Origin: Lysobacter sp. KIS68-7
Lineage (GTDB): Bacteria > Pseudomonadota > Gammaproteobacteria > Xanthomonadales > Xanthomonadaceae
Assembly (NCBI RefSeq): GCF_021284745.1
Contig: NZ_CP089925.1
Coordinates: 2,975,001 to 3,039,000 of the forward strand
Reading direction: 5' to 3'
DNA: 64,000 nucleotides
The notes under the pieces were generated by a model. That model saw only the letters and a program-made list of their open reading frames with translations. It was not told where the DNA came from and made no database searches. Of this stretch, positions 43,951 to 52,344 are shown in pieces (within the stretch, counting starts at the first letter, position 1; every line of letters begins with the position of its first letter). A program made the translations under genes and the position numbers.

Positions 43951-45467
43951 GAGCGCGCCTCGATGGCGGGCGTGCCCGTGCTTGCGGCGCTGCGCGGCGC
44001 GCCAGGTTCGAACGCTTCCCACCCACCGCCGAGCGCCTTGAAGACGCGCACGCTGTCGAGCAGCAATTCGGTCTGGCTGTCATTCGCACCGAGCCGCGCC
44101 TGCAGTTGCGCGCGCTGCGCATCCAGGAGCGGGAGCAGGTCGATCTGTCCGCGGTCGTACAACGACCGCGCGTGGCGCAGCGCGGCGTCTGCTGCGTCGG
44201 CGGCGCTGGTCATGGAAGCGGCGCGCTGGCGTCCATCCTTCGACGCGACGAGGGCGTTCTCGACATCCTCCAGCGCGCGCACGATGGCGTCTTCGTAGCG
44301 CAGCACCGCCGCGTTTTGGTCGGCCCCCGCGGCGTCGTTGATCGCCTTGGTGCGACCCCAATTGAGCAACGGCATGGTCAGCAGACCCGCGACGTTGCCG
44401 AAACGCGCGGCACCAAGGCTCGCACCGTTGACCTGAACGTCCTGGCTGCCGAAGAGCGCGCTCGTGAACAGGCGCGGGAACCACTCCGTCGCCGCTTGGC
44501 GGCGATGCCAGTTCGCGGATTCGAGTTGCGCGCGCGACGCGAGGAGGTCGGGGCGACGCTCCAGCAGTGTCGCGGGCTGCCCCGGGCTGATCTCGGGGGC
44601 CGTCACCGTGCCGTTCCAGGGAACGAGCTTCTCGCCCATCTCGGGCGTGTCGCCCATGAGCGCGGCGATGCGGTGCCTGGAAACAGCAACGAGCGTCTGC
44701 AGCGGCGGAATGTCGGCATGGGCGCGCTCTGCGTCGGCGCGCGCGCGTTCGACATCGAACTGCGATGCGAGGCCGACGCTTTGGCGCGCCGTGACCAGGC
44801 GCAGGGTTTCGTCCTGGGCCTTGGAGATGGCCTGCAACGTTTCGAGTTGGCGAAGCGCGCCGGTAAGGGAGAAGTAGTGCGAAGCCACCTCGGTCAGCAC
44901 GAGCAGCCGCACACCGCGGGCGTCGCCCTGCGCCGCCGTGACGTCCGCAGCGGCCGCTTTCGCGCCGTCGCGCAATCGACCGCTGAGGTCGATCTCCCAG
45001 GAGACGTCGAGCCCGGCCGAGCTGCTCTTCATTTCCGGCACGGCGCCCTGCGCCGCACCTTCGTAGCCATTGGTGCTTCGCGTCGCGCCTGCACTCAGAC
45101 CCACGCTGGGCAGCAGCGCAGAACGGCTGATGCGTTCACCTGCACGCGCGGCGCGGACGCGTTCGGCAGCGATTCGCACGTCGCGGTTCTGGATGGCAGC
45201 GCGCTCGATGAGATCGGCCAGGACCGGATCGCCGTACGCCTTCCACCAGGCGACCTCGGGTGCCTTCTCCGCTTGATCGACACCGGCTGCGCTGTAGCTG
45301 CCGGGCACGTCGACGGTGGACTGCAACATCGGCGTTGCGCAGCCCGCCAATCCGAGCGCGGTGCTGCAAAAAAGAGTCGCCGCGGCCAAACGCCAGGGGA
45401 AGCGTCGGGGGGGAAGTGGCCGCGGCGACGGGGAACGGGAAAGCGGTGTTGAAGCGTTCGGGGACAT
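43947..45467 (-). CDS. NodT/OprM-type outer-membrane efflux factor
   Basis: A 506-aa TolC-like lipoprotein: signal with lipobox GLAGC near residue 43 after a long Pro/Arg-rich leader, and two OEP repeats (residues about 75-270 and 290-490) that form the channel (LIERAAIQNRDVRIAAERVR, LLERRPDLLASRAQLESAN). First gene of the efflux operon, driven by the triple-repeat promoter at 45494-45548. Confidence 0.92.
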   Translation of the reverse strand: MSPNASTPLSRSPSPRPLPPRRFPWRLAAATLFCSTALGLAGCATPMLQSTVDVPGSYSAAGVDQAEKAPEVAWWKAYGDPVLADLIERAAIQNRDVRIAAERVRAARAGERISRSALLPSVGLSAGATRSTNGYEGAAQGAVPEMKSSSAGLDVSWEIDLSGRLRDGAKAAAADVTAAQGDARGVRLLVLTEVASHYFSLTGALRQLETLQAISKAQDETLRLVTARQSVGLASQFDVERARADAERAHADIPPLQTLVAVSRHRIAALMGDTPEMGEKLVPWNGTVTAPEISPGQPATLLERRPDLLASRAQLESANWHRRQAATEWFPRLFTSALFGSQDVQVNGASLGAARFGNVAGLLTMPLLNWGRTKAINDAAGADQNAAVLRYEDAIVRALEDVENALVASKDGRQRAASMTSAADAADAALRHARSLYDRGQIDLLPLLDAQRAQLQARLGANDSQTELLLDSVRVFKALGGGWEAFEPGAPRSAASTGTPAIEARS

Positions 45468-45493
45468 TGCGCTGACTCGCTGTTGTCGATGGG

Positions 45494-45548
45494 GTCAGCG
45501 TAGTCAGGCGGTGGAGGCGAAGGGTCAGCAAACGGTCGGCGATCGGTG
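45494..45548 (-). promoter_or_regulatory. Triple-repeat promoter 1 (efflux/LpxR operon)
   Basis: In gene sense: CACC-N7-GACC-N7-GACC (plus-strand positions 45548 to 45523), 20 bp gap, then -10-like TACGCT at 45502-45497 followed by GAC. The ATG is 30 bp further. Same layout as the five other sites. Confidence 0.8.
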
Positions 45549-45574
45549 GACATTCGCCCACGTTTGCGTCGGTG

Positions 45575-46207
45575 CTAGGACTGCAAGGTCGCGACGGCCT
45601 GCGTGATGCGTTCCTGCGCCTGCGCCATCGCGGCCTGTCGTTGCGCGGGGCTCACGTTGAGGCCTTCCGCCGCAACGACGTCCACCTGCTGGATGCCGAT
45701 GAAAGAGAAGGCACTGCGCAGATAGGTTTCTGCATGCTCCATCGCCTGTGCGGGCGATCCTTCTCCGTAGAAACCGCCCCGCGCGACCGCAAGGAAGATG
45801 CGTTTGTCCCCGGCCAGGCCTTGCGGCCGGCCTTCGGTGTACCGAAATGTTTTTCCTGCGATGGCGATGCGATCGATCCACGCCTTGAGCTGGCTGGCGA
45901 TCGAAAAGTTGTAGAACGCCACGCCGATGACCACGATGTCGGCGGAAAGGAACTCATCCATGATGGTCTCGCCCAGCGCGAGATCGCGACGCATGGGGCC
46001 GTCGAACGGTGCTTTCGGATCGCCGCGCGTCGCCGCCAGGTACGGGCCGGACAGATGGGGAATCGGTTCGGCCGCCAAGTCGCGGTAGGTGACGCGAAGC
46101 GCGGGCACCTTCTGGCGAAGATGGTCCACGACGTGGGAAGACAGCACGCGGCTCGCGGAGGCGTCGCCGAGGATGCTGGAATCGAGATGCAAGAGAGTCC
46201 TGGACAT
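45575..46207 (-). CDS. azoR: FMN-dependent NADH-azoreductase
   Basis: A 210-aa flavodoxin-fold enzyme. N-terminus MSRTLLHLDSSILGDASASR binds FMN phosphate; conserved VAFYNFSIASQLKAWIDRI and the flavin-contacting ARGGFYGEG follow. AzoR reduces azo dyes and quinones and helps in thiol/electrophile stress. Start ATG 46207 (family-like) is preferred over ATG 46228. It follows the half-MFS gene by 53 bases, so triple-repeat promoter 2 could reach it. Confidence 0.92.
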   Translation of the reverse strand: MSRTLLHLDSSILGDASASRVLSSHVVDHLRQKVPALRVTYRDLAAEPIPHLSGPYLAATRGDPKAPFDGPMRRDLALGETIMDEFLSADIVVIGVAFYNFSIASQLKAWIDRIAIAGKTFRYTEGRPQGLAGDKRIFLAVARGGFYGEGSPAQAMEHAETYLRSAFSFIGIQQVDVVAAEGLNVSPAQRQAAMAQAQERITQAVATLQS

Positions 46208-46260
46208 GCGGGTGTCGGTGTGATCCATGTGGGGGGAAATTGGGCGTCGCGCACCGCGGT

Positions 46261-46980
46261 TCAGGCCGCAGGCGCACGCAGGTGCAAATTCGTGACATGC
46301 CGCTGGGTGCGCCGACGGCGACGCGGAGCGAACTGACGCGTGATCGCTGCAGCATTTGCGTAGGCAAGCGACTGCGCAGGCGGGCGCACGTTCCTCGGCA
46401 GCCACCGCAGGCCCGCGATGGCCATCACCGACCCCACCGCGAACTGGACGAAGAAAAGACCGCGCTGGCCAAGCTCGGACCCGGAGGCGCCCACCATCAC
46501 GAAGGCGATGACGCCCGCGACGAGCGTGAAGAACACGGCAAGCGCCAGCGCCGTCGACATCCGTCCATTGCGGCAGAACAGGAACGCTGCGAGGAATGCC
46601 CTCGGACCGAAGCTGCCCGTGGCGAAGCCTTCGAACCCGCGCATGGCAAGCAGAAGCGGCTGGGACGGAATGAGCGCCTGCAGGCAACCGAACGCGGCGA
46701 GCACGAGCGCGGCCCAGGCGAAATACATGCGCGTGCCGACGCGCTGCTCGATGGGCTGCGCAGTCGCCACGCCGACGAAGCTCGCCAGGGTGTAGACGGC
46801 TGTTGCCCACGTATGCATCCCACCTGCCGGGAGCGCTGTCCCTGAAGTCGTACCGAGCTGGACACCCAGGACCTGTGCGGCAAGGTTGGCAAACAGGAAG
46901 CCGGCCGAACCCATCAGCAAAACGGACTTGGCAGCCGGCGACATGGCTTGCGGATCGGAGTCGGTGGCGAGGGCGTTCAT
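46261..46980 (-). CDS. Half-length MFS transporter (first six helices)
   Basis: A 239-aa protein with six membrane helices similar to the N-terminal half of drug/H+ antiporters of the DHA2 (EmrB-like) group. Complete members have about 500 aa and 14 helices. The last 40 residues are Arg-rich and unlike a transporter, so the frame may run off a deletion. It still has its own triple-repeat promoter (47011-47063). Either a remnant or a half-size partner. Confidence 0.7.
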   Translation of the reverse strand: MNALATDSDPQAMSPAAKSVLLMGSAGFLFANLAAQVLGVQLGTTSGTALPAGGMHTWATAVYTLASFVGVATAQPIEQRVGTRMYFAWAALVLAAFGCLQALIPSQPLLLAMRGFEGFATGSFGPRAFLAAFLFCRNGRMSTALALAVFFTLVAGVIAFVMVGASGSELGQRGLFFVQFAVGSVMAIAGLRWLPRNVRPPAQSLAYANAAAITRQFAPRRRRRTQRHVTNLHLRAPAA

Positions 46981-47010
46981 GGCTAGATCGGCTCAAACTG
47001 TTTCGGGATC

Positions 47011-47063
47011 CAGCGTAGGAGTCACGCGCCGACGCGTGGTCAGCGAACGGTCGGCACTCGGTC
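47011..47063 (-). promoter_or_regulatory. Triple-repeat promoter 2 (half-MFS and azoR), inside the 3' end of the NDH-2-like gene
   Basis: GACC-N7-GACC-N7-GACC (47063 to 47038), 20-bp gap, TACGCT at 47017-47012, ATG 32 bp further. The outer two repeats lie in the last codons of the upstream NDH-2-like gene. Confidence 0.82.
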
Positions 47064-48419
47064 GCTTTTCAGTGGCGCGCCCTGCCCCGCTGAGTTCGGC
47101 GGCCCGCTTCGTTCGGACATCGCGTGGCGCCCGAACACCTGCTGCAGCGTGATCACGCGCTCCGCGCGACCACCGCCCAGCAACCCGATGGTCCAGTTGG
47201 AGAAGACGGACAGCCGGTGCTTGAAGTCGGCGAGCGCCGCCAGGTGCACGACCAGCCACAACATCCATCCGGGAAATCCGGCAAGGCGCGATCGACCGAT
47301 CTCGGCCACCGCGCGGAATCGCGAAATCGTCGCCATCGATCCGTAATCCCGATAGCGGAACGGCCGGTGGCGCGAATCGCCCTCCAACCTGCGACGGATG
47401 GTGTCCGCGGCATGGCGACCGGACTGCATCGCGACCTGCGACACGCCCGGCAGTTTGTCGAGATGCATCAGGTCCCCGACGACGAACACCTCGGGATGGC
47501 CCGGCAGGCTGCAGTCGGCGTCCACATGCACACGACCGGCGCGATCGATTTCGAATCGGCCCGCGTTCGCCAGCATCCGTCCAAGCGGTGAAGCCTGGAC
47601 GCCGGCGGCCCAGACCTTCGTCGCAGCTTCGATCCGCCGAAGGGACGGCAGCTTCGAATCGGTCTCCAGTCCGTTGCGGTCGACGTGCGTCACGGCGGTG
47701 TCAACGTGGACCTCGACGCCGATGTCCTCGAGGTCCAGCATCGCGCGTTGCCGCAGCGCTTCCGGGAATGCGGACAGCACGGCGGGGCCCGCATCCAGCA
47801 GGACGACGCGCGCCTCGGCTGGATCGATCCGCCGGAAATTGTTGCGCAGCGCGCGGCGGGACAGCTCCACGAGCTGGCCCGCGAGCTCCACGCCCGTGGG
47901 GCCCGCGCCGACGACGACGAACGTCAGGAACCGGCGCCGTGCCGCGGCATCGTTCTCGCGCTCGGCCATCTCGAAGGCCCCCAGGATGCGACCGCGTACT
48001 TCGAGCGCGTCGTCGATCGTCTTCAAGCCCGGCGCGTCGTCCGCGAACTCGGGATGGCCGAAATACGACTGACTCGAGCCGGTGGCGACGATGAGGCTGT
48101 CGTAGCGGACCTCGCTCGTGCGATCGAGCGTCGTCACCTTTAGGCGCCGCGCCTCGAGGTCGATGTCGATGACTTCGCCGAACAGCACACGCGCGTTGCG
48201 CTGGTCGCGCAGCAGTTCGCGCAACGGGGGCGCGATGTCGCCTTCCGACAGGATCCCGGTCGCCACCTGGTAGAGCAGCGGCTGGAACAGATGATGGTTG
48301 GCCCGGTCGATCAGCGTGACGTCGACATCGGCGCCGCGCAGCTTCCGGGCCGCCGCCAGCCCGCCGAATCCGCCGCCGATGATGGCGACGCGATGCTTGT
48401 GCTTGTTCGTGCGCTGCAT
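47040..48419 (-). CDS. NAD(P)/FAD oxidoreductase, NDH-2-like
   Basis: A 459-aa single-subunit NADH dehydrogenase-like flavoprotein. FAD motif GGGFGGLAAARKL (residue 15 onward), LYQVATGILS typical of type II NADH dehydrogenases, second Rossmann fold VVVGAGPTGVELAG and FVVGDL near residue 310. The C-terminal part is hydrophobic or amphipathic (FPGWMLWLVVHLAALADFKH), as expected for membrane anchoring. Last gene of the nine-gene operon. Confidence 0.88.
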   Translation of the reverse strand: MQRTNKHKHRVAIIGGGFGGLAAARKLRGADVDVTLIDRANHHLFQPLLYQVATGILSEGDIAPPLRELLRDQRNARVLFGEVIDIDLEARRLKVTTLDRTSEVRYDSLIVATGSSQSYFGHPEFADDAPGLKTIDDALEVRGRILGAFEMAERENDAAARRRFLTFVVVGAGPTGVELAGQLVELSRRALRNNFRRIDPAEARVVLLDAGPAVLSAFPEALRQRAMLDLEDIGVEVHVDTAVTHVDRNGLETDSKLPSLRRIEAATKVWAAGVQASPLGRMLANAGRFEIDRAGRVHVDADCSLPGHPEVFVVGDLMHLDKLPGVSQVAMQSGRHAADTIRRRLEGDSRHRPFRYRDYGSMATISRFRAVAEIGRSRLAGFPGWMLWLVVHLAALADFKHRLSVFSNWTIGLLGGGRAERVITLQQVFGRHAMSERSGPPNSAGQGAPLKSDRVPTVR

Positions 48420-48429
48420 GGTGGGTTCT

Positions 48430-49881
48430 TCAGTTCGTGGTGGCGTCCCGTCGAACTCGTTCGCCCTGGCCACTGAGCGGAAGCCCCAGCTCCATGGCCA
48501 CGAGGATCGCCGCGTGGACGAGGACTTCGGAATACGTGGGAAAGGAAATCGCGATGCGCGCCAGGTCGTCGACGCGCATGTCGGCGGCCATCGCGATCGC
48601 GGCCAGTTGCGCGATCTCGACGGCGCGCTCGCCGACGACGTGGCAGCCCAGGATGCGACAGTCGCTGCGGTCGACCACCAGCTTGCAGAAGCCGAACGTG
48701 CGGCCTTCGATGATCGGGCGCACCGCGGCGTCCAGCGGCACAAGTGCGGTGGCAATGGCGTGCGTTTCGCGCGCTTCGGCTTCGGTGAGCCCTACTTCGG
48801 CGTACTCGGGATGCGTGAAGCTGCCGGACGGCGTCACTCGGTGCGGGAGCGGGAGCGTCGGGCCCTGCAGCGCGTTGGTCGCGGCCACGAAGCCATCCTC
48901 GATCGCGCCCGGGACCAGCATGAGCCGACCGGTCACGTCGCCCGCCGCGAAGATGTGCGGCGCGGTCGTCTGCAGGAACCTGTCGACGCGGACGTTGCCG
49001 CGCGCATCGAGCTCGACGCCGGCCTCGCCGAGATTCATTCGCCCGGTGTCGGCCACCCAGCCGGAGGCCATCACGATCACCGCGGCCTCGGTCGCTGCGT
49101 CGCCGCCATAATTGCGATAGCGCATGCGAACGCCGTTCGGCGTCTGGTCGAACGCGGTTACGTTGCCGAAACCTTCGCGAAGGTCCACGCCCGAGTCCCG
49201 AAGGCCCGCCGCGACAGCCGACGCCACGGCCTCGTCCGCGCCGCGCAGGATGCGCGGGCCACGCTCGAACAACTGGACGCGCGAACCGAACGCCTGGAAC
49301 ACGGCGGCGACCTGCACGCCTGTATCGCCGCCGCCGACGACGAGCATCGACGATGGCACCTGCTCGAGTTTCCAGGCGTGGCTGTGCGTGTGCGTGAACT
49401 CGATCCCGGGGATCTCGGGGCGCCGGCCCACACCGCCGGTGCACAGGATGAACTTCGAAGCCGACAGGCGAAGACCGCTCGTGGTTTCGATAGTGTGCCG
49501 GTCGATGAAGCGCGCCACGCCTGCCTGCTCGATGAGCGTGACGCCGAGTGCATCGATCCTCTCGCGCAACGCAGAATGCTCGCTGACCTGGTGCGTGATC
49601 TCGCGCACGCGCGCCAGCAACTTGTCGTAGTGCAGTCCTGGCGCGCCCGCGCTAATGCCGTAGCGCGGCATTTCCCGCGCCTCGCGGAGCAGTCGCGCAG
49701 CGAACGCCAAGGCTCTAACCGGCACGGGCCCGTCGTTGGCGGCCATGCCGCCGAACTCTGCGGCCGTGACCAAGGCGGTGCGTGCGCCGAGCTCCGCTGC
49801 GCGAAGTGCAGCGAGTGCGCCGGCGGGACCGCCGCCCAGCACGATGACGTCATGTTCGCGTACGTGCATTGCGTCAGGCAT
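48430..49881 (-). CDS. Flavoprotein of the disulfide-reductase family lacking the redox cysteines
   Basis: A 483-aa protein with the lipoamide-dehydrogenase/mercuric-reductase domain order: FAD (VIVLGGGPAG at residues 12-21), NAD (MLVVGGGDTGVQVA), FAD-2 (IFAAGDVTG) and dimerisation domain. The active-site disulfide motif GGxCxNxGCxP reads GGMAANDGPVP, so both cysteines are replaced (Ala47, Pro52). The partner His in the C-terminal HPTxSE motif is Phe (FPTYSE). Flavin-binding residues are intact, so it may act as an NAD(P)H-dependent flavin oxidase or quinone reductase, not a thiol reductase. Confidence 0.85.
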   Translation of the reverse strand: MPDAMHVREHDVIVLGGGPAGALAALRAAELGARTALVTAAEFGGMAANDGPVPVRALAFAARLLREAREMPRYGISAGAPGLHYDKLLARVREITHQVSEHSALRERIDALGVTLIEQAGVARFIDRHTIETTSGLRLSASKFILCTGGVGRRPEIPGIEFTHTHSHAWKLEQVPSSMLVVGGGDTGVQVAAVFQAFGSRVQLFERGPRILRGADEAVASAVAAGLRDSGVDLREGFGNVTAFDQTPNGVRMRYRNYGGDAATEAAVIVMASGWVADTGRMNLGEAGVELDARGNVRVDRFLQTTAPHIFAAGDVTGRLMLVPGAIEDGFVAATNALQGPTLPLPHRVTPSGSFTHPEYAEVGLTEAEARETHAIATALVPLDAAVRPIIEGRTFGFCKLVVDRSDCRILGCHVVGERAVEIAQLAAIAMAADMRVDDLARIAISFPTYSEVLVHAAILVAMELGLPLSGQGERVRRDATTN

Positions 49882-49884
49882 GGC

Positions 49885-50493
49885 TCAAGCTCCAGCGAAC
49901 AACCAGTAGAAGCCGATCGCCACGGCTGCCACCGACGGGACTCCCAGCAGCGCACCCTGCACGCGCGGACTTGCAAGCTGTCGACGTCCCGCGCCCCACC
50001 CGATCAGCGTGGCGAAGGTGCCCATTGCGGCGACACACGCAATGCCGAACAGCGCCAGATAGGCACCAGCAGCGACATTGGAGGGCAGCGCGAGCGCAGG
50101 CACGATGCCGAGCAGGTGTGCGCTGCCTCCGACACCGTGCACGGTGCCCACGGCGAACGCCTCGTGGCCGTGGTGTCGGGATGCGACATCGTGCCCACGT
50201 CGGATGCGTGCCAGCGCTGAACGGAGGCCCCACGCGCCAATGCCGATCAGCACCAAGCCGACCGTGCGCTCGCCCAGCGCGGAGACCACCTGGATCGGAA
50301 ACGCGTCGCGCAGCAGCAGGAGCACCAACCCCACGCAGAGCACGCCTGCCGCGTGGCCAAAGCCCCAGCGCACGCCCGTGCGCCAGGCGCGGCCCTTCGC
50401 TTCCACGGCATATGGCGCGATCGCCGCGAGGTGGTCGGGCCCCGACAAAACGTGGAGGAAGCCCGCGGCAAGCCCGGCGAAGACGAACATCAT
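49885..50493 (-). CDS. NicO/UreH-like membrane protein (nickel/cobalt transporter-like)
   Basis: A 202-aa protein of about six membrane helices. Signature GFLHVLSGPDHLAAIAPYAV (the HxxxGPDH motif typical of NicO/UreH metal transporters), a charged loop with SRHHGHEAFAVG and GTVHGVGGSAHLLGI in the second half. Probably exports or imports a divalent metal. ATG pair 50493/50490 overlaps the TPR gene stop. Confidence 0.82.
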   Translation of the reverse strand: MMFVFAGLAAGFLHVLSGPDHLAAIAPYAVEAKGRAWRTGVRWGFGHAAGVLCVGLVLLLLRDAFPIQVVSALGERTVGLVLIGIGAWGLRSALARIRRGHDVASRHHGHEAFAVGTVHGVGGSAHLLGIVPALALPSNVAAGAYLALFGIACVAAMGTFATLIGWGAGRRQLASPRVQGALLGVPSVAAVAIGFYWLFAGA

Positions 50494-51557
50494 GCGGGGA
50501 TTCGCACGAGGTCGAGGAACCAGCCCGAGGCGTGCGGTGTCTTCCGCGCCTTCGCCTTGGCTTGCGCTTTGGCGAGCAAGCCGCGCGAGCGCGGCGTATC
50601 GCGCAGCGCCCGGTTCTTGGTGGCGAGTTCGACCGCGAGCCGCGGGTGGTTTCCGATGCCCATGTAGAAAGCAGCGGCGTGGTCGGCGTACGCCTCGGGG
50701 CGACGTGCGAGCAGCGACGCATACGCCTCGGCCGCGCGCTGCGCTTCGCTTTCCGCGTCGACGTGATGCCCGCGCGCGGCCAGGATCTCGGCACGGGTGG
50801 CCAGGTATTCGGGATCGTCCGAAACCGCTGGCAGTGGTGCGATGAGTGCCGCAGCAGTGTCCAGGTCGCCGCGTGCGAGGGCGACTTCGGCGCGATGTCC
50901 GCGACCCGGCACGTGCCCCGGCAGGATGGCGTCGAGCTGGACGAAGATTTCCTCCGCACGCTCCAGCGCACCATGGCGCATCGCACCTACGCCCCATTCG
51001 AAGAGCAACTGGGCGCACGGCAAGGGCGAGAAACCCTCGTCCACCTCCAGCGCTTCGGCGTACAGGAGTTCCGCCATGGCCCACTGGCCCATTTCGGCGG
51101 ACAGCGTCGCGAGGGCACCCAGCGTGTCGATGCCGCGCGCGTCATTCGCAAGACGCTCGCGCAAGGCCAGCGCCTCCCAGTACTTTCCCGTGGCTTGCAG
51201 GAGCGACGCGCGCACCTTCAGGGCTTGCCGGTTCGCCCCATCGCTGCCGACCACCTGGTCGAGCCATGCGTGGGCTTCGTTGAAGCGATGGAAGCGCTCG
51301 GCGACGCGCGCGCGAAGGAGCATCGCGGCTGGATCCGCGGGAAACAGCGACACGGCCACGCCCGCGATCGCTTCGGCGCGATCGTGGTCGGCGATGCGGC
51401 CCAGCACATCGCCGCGGAGGAACAGGTGGTCCGCAAGCGACACCAGCGCTGCCGGTCGCGCACCATCGAGTCGGCTTCGTTCGAGCCCTTCGATCGATGC
51501 AGACAGATTGGCCAGGGCAATCCGCCCGCTCGTGTAGCGCGCCGGGTCGAGTTTCAT
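50490..51557 (-). CDS. TPR-repeat protein
   Basis: A 355-aa soluble protein built from helical repeats (residues about 35-300: NEAHAWLDQVVGSDGANRQA, ATGKYWEALALRERLANDAR, ALERAEEIFVQLDAILPGHV), i.e. tetratricopeptide-like scaffolds. C-terminus is basic. Probably a protein-interaction partner within the operon. No enzymatic motif. Confidence 0.8.
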   Translation of the reverse strand: MKLDPARYTSGRIALANLSASIEGLERSRLDGARPAALVSLADHLFLRGDVLGRIADHDRAEAIAGVAVSLFPADPAAMLLRARVAERFHRFNEAHAWLDQVVGSDGANRQALKVRASLLQATGKYWEALALRERLANDARGIDTLGALATLSAEMGQWAMAELLYAEALEVDEGFSPLPCAQLLFEWGVGAMRHGALERAEEIFVQLDAILPGHVPGRGHRAEVALARGDLDTAAALIAPLPAVSDDPEYLATRAEILAARGHHVDAESEAQRAAEAYASLLARRPEAYADHAAAFYMGIGNHPRLAVELATKNRALRDTPRSRGLLAKAQAKAKARKTPHASGWFLDLVRIPA

Positions 51558-51562
51558 GGTCG

Positions 51563-52342
51563 TTATCTCTTCAGTCCGGTCAACAGCGCGGGGTAGCCGC
51601 ACGTCAGGGAGCCACCGTCGATCACGACCGTGTGGCCGTTGATCGATTTCGCATCATCGGATGCCAGGAACACCGCCGCTGCGGCGATTTCCGTCGCTTC
51701 GACCGGGCGCCCCATCGGGATGACGTCGAGGAAGAGTTTGCGCATGGCGGGGTCTTCCAGCTCTTTGCGCGTGAGCGGTGTTTCGACGAGGCCGGGCGCG
51801 ATGCCCACCACGCGGATGCCGCGGGAACCGAGTTCGAGTGCGCCGCAGCGGGTGATCTGGTCCACGCCGGCCTTGGCTGCGCAGTACGCCACCTGTCCTT
51901 CGGCCGGCTGCTGCCCGTTCACCGAGGAGATGTTGATGATGACGCCAGCGCGTCCCTGTTCGAGCATCTGGCGCGCAGCGTGTTTGACGCAGAAGAACAC
52001 GCCGCCGAGCGTGACAGACTGCACAGCGCGCCACTTCTCGGCGGTGAGTTCGGTGAGCGGCGTGATCGCGCCGAATCCGGCGCTGTTGACGACGATGTCC
52101 AGCGATCCAAAGGCTTCGCGCGCGCCGCGCATGACGGCTTCGACTTGCGTTTCGTCCGACACGTCGGCGACGCGCCCGGTCGTCGAGGGGCCGAGCTCGG
52201 CCACCGCCGCGTCCAGGGCCTGGCGATTGACGTCGCAGAGCACGACATTCGCACCGGCGGCGACGAACGCCGTTGCGATCGCCTTGCCGATGCCGGAAGC
52301 GGCGCCGGTGACGACCGCGGTCTTGTTTTTCAAGGTGTGCAT
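51563..52342 (-). CDS. Short-chain dehydrogenase/reductase
   Basis: A 259-aa classical SDR. Cofactor motif TGAASGIG (residues about 12-19), NSAGFG, catalytic Ser in NISSVNG, and YCAAK (Tyr/Lys). The acidic residue after beta-2 (CDVNRQ) suggests NAD(H) use. Resembles 3-oxoacyl reductase-like enzymes. In the operon it lies between the DUF4331 and TPR genes. Confidence 0.9.
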   Translation of the reverse strand: MHTLKNKTAVVTGAASGIGKAIATAFVAAGANVVLCDVNRQALDAAVAELGPSTTGRVADVSDETQVEAVMRGAREAFGSLDIVVNSAGFGAITPLTELTAEKWRAVQSVTLGGVFFCVKHAARQMLEQGRAGVIINISSVNGQQPAEGQVAYCAAKAGVDQITRCGALELGSRGIRVVGIAPGLVETPLTRKELEDPAMRKLFLDVIPMGRPVEATEIAAAAVFLASDDAKSINGHTVVIDGGSLTCGYPALLTGLKR

Positions 52343-52344
52343 GT

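Noticed and set aside
48298-50220. Long plus-strand open frame of 640 codons
   Set aside because: It is the antisense shadow of the NDH-2-like, cysteine-less flavoprotein and NicO genes, with His/Arg-rich composition and no ribosome-binding site.
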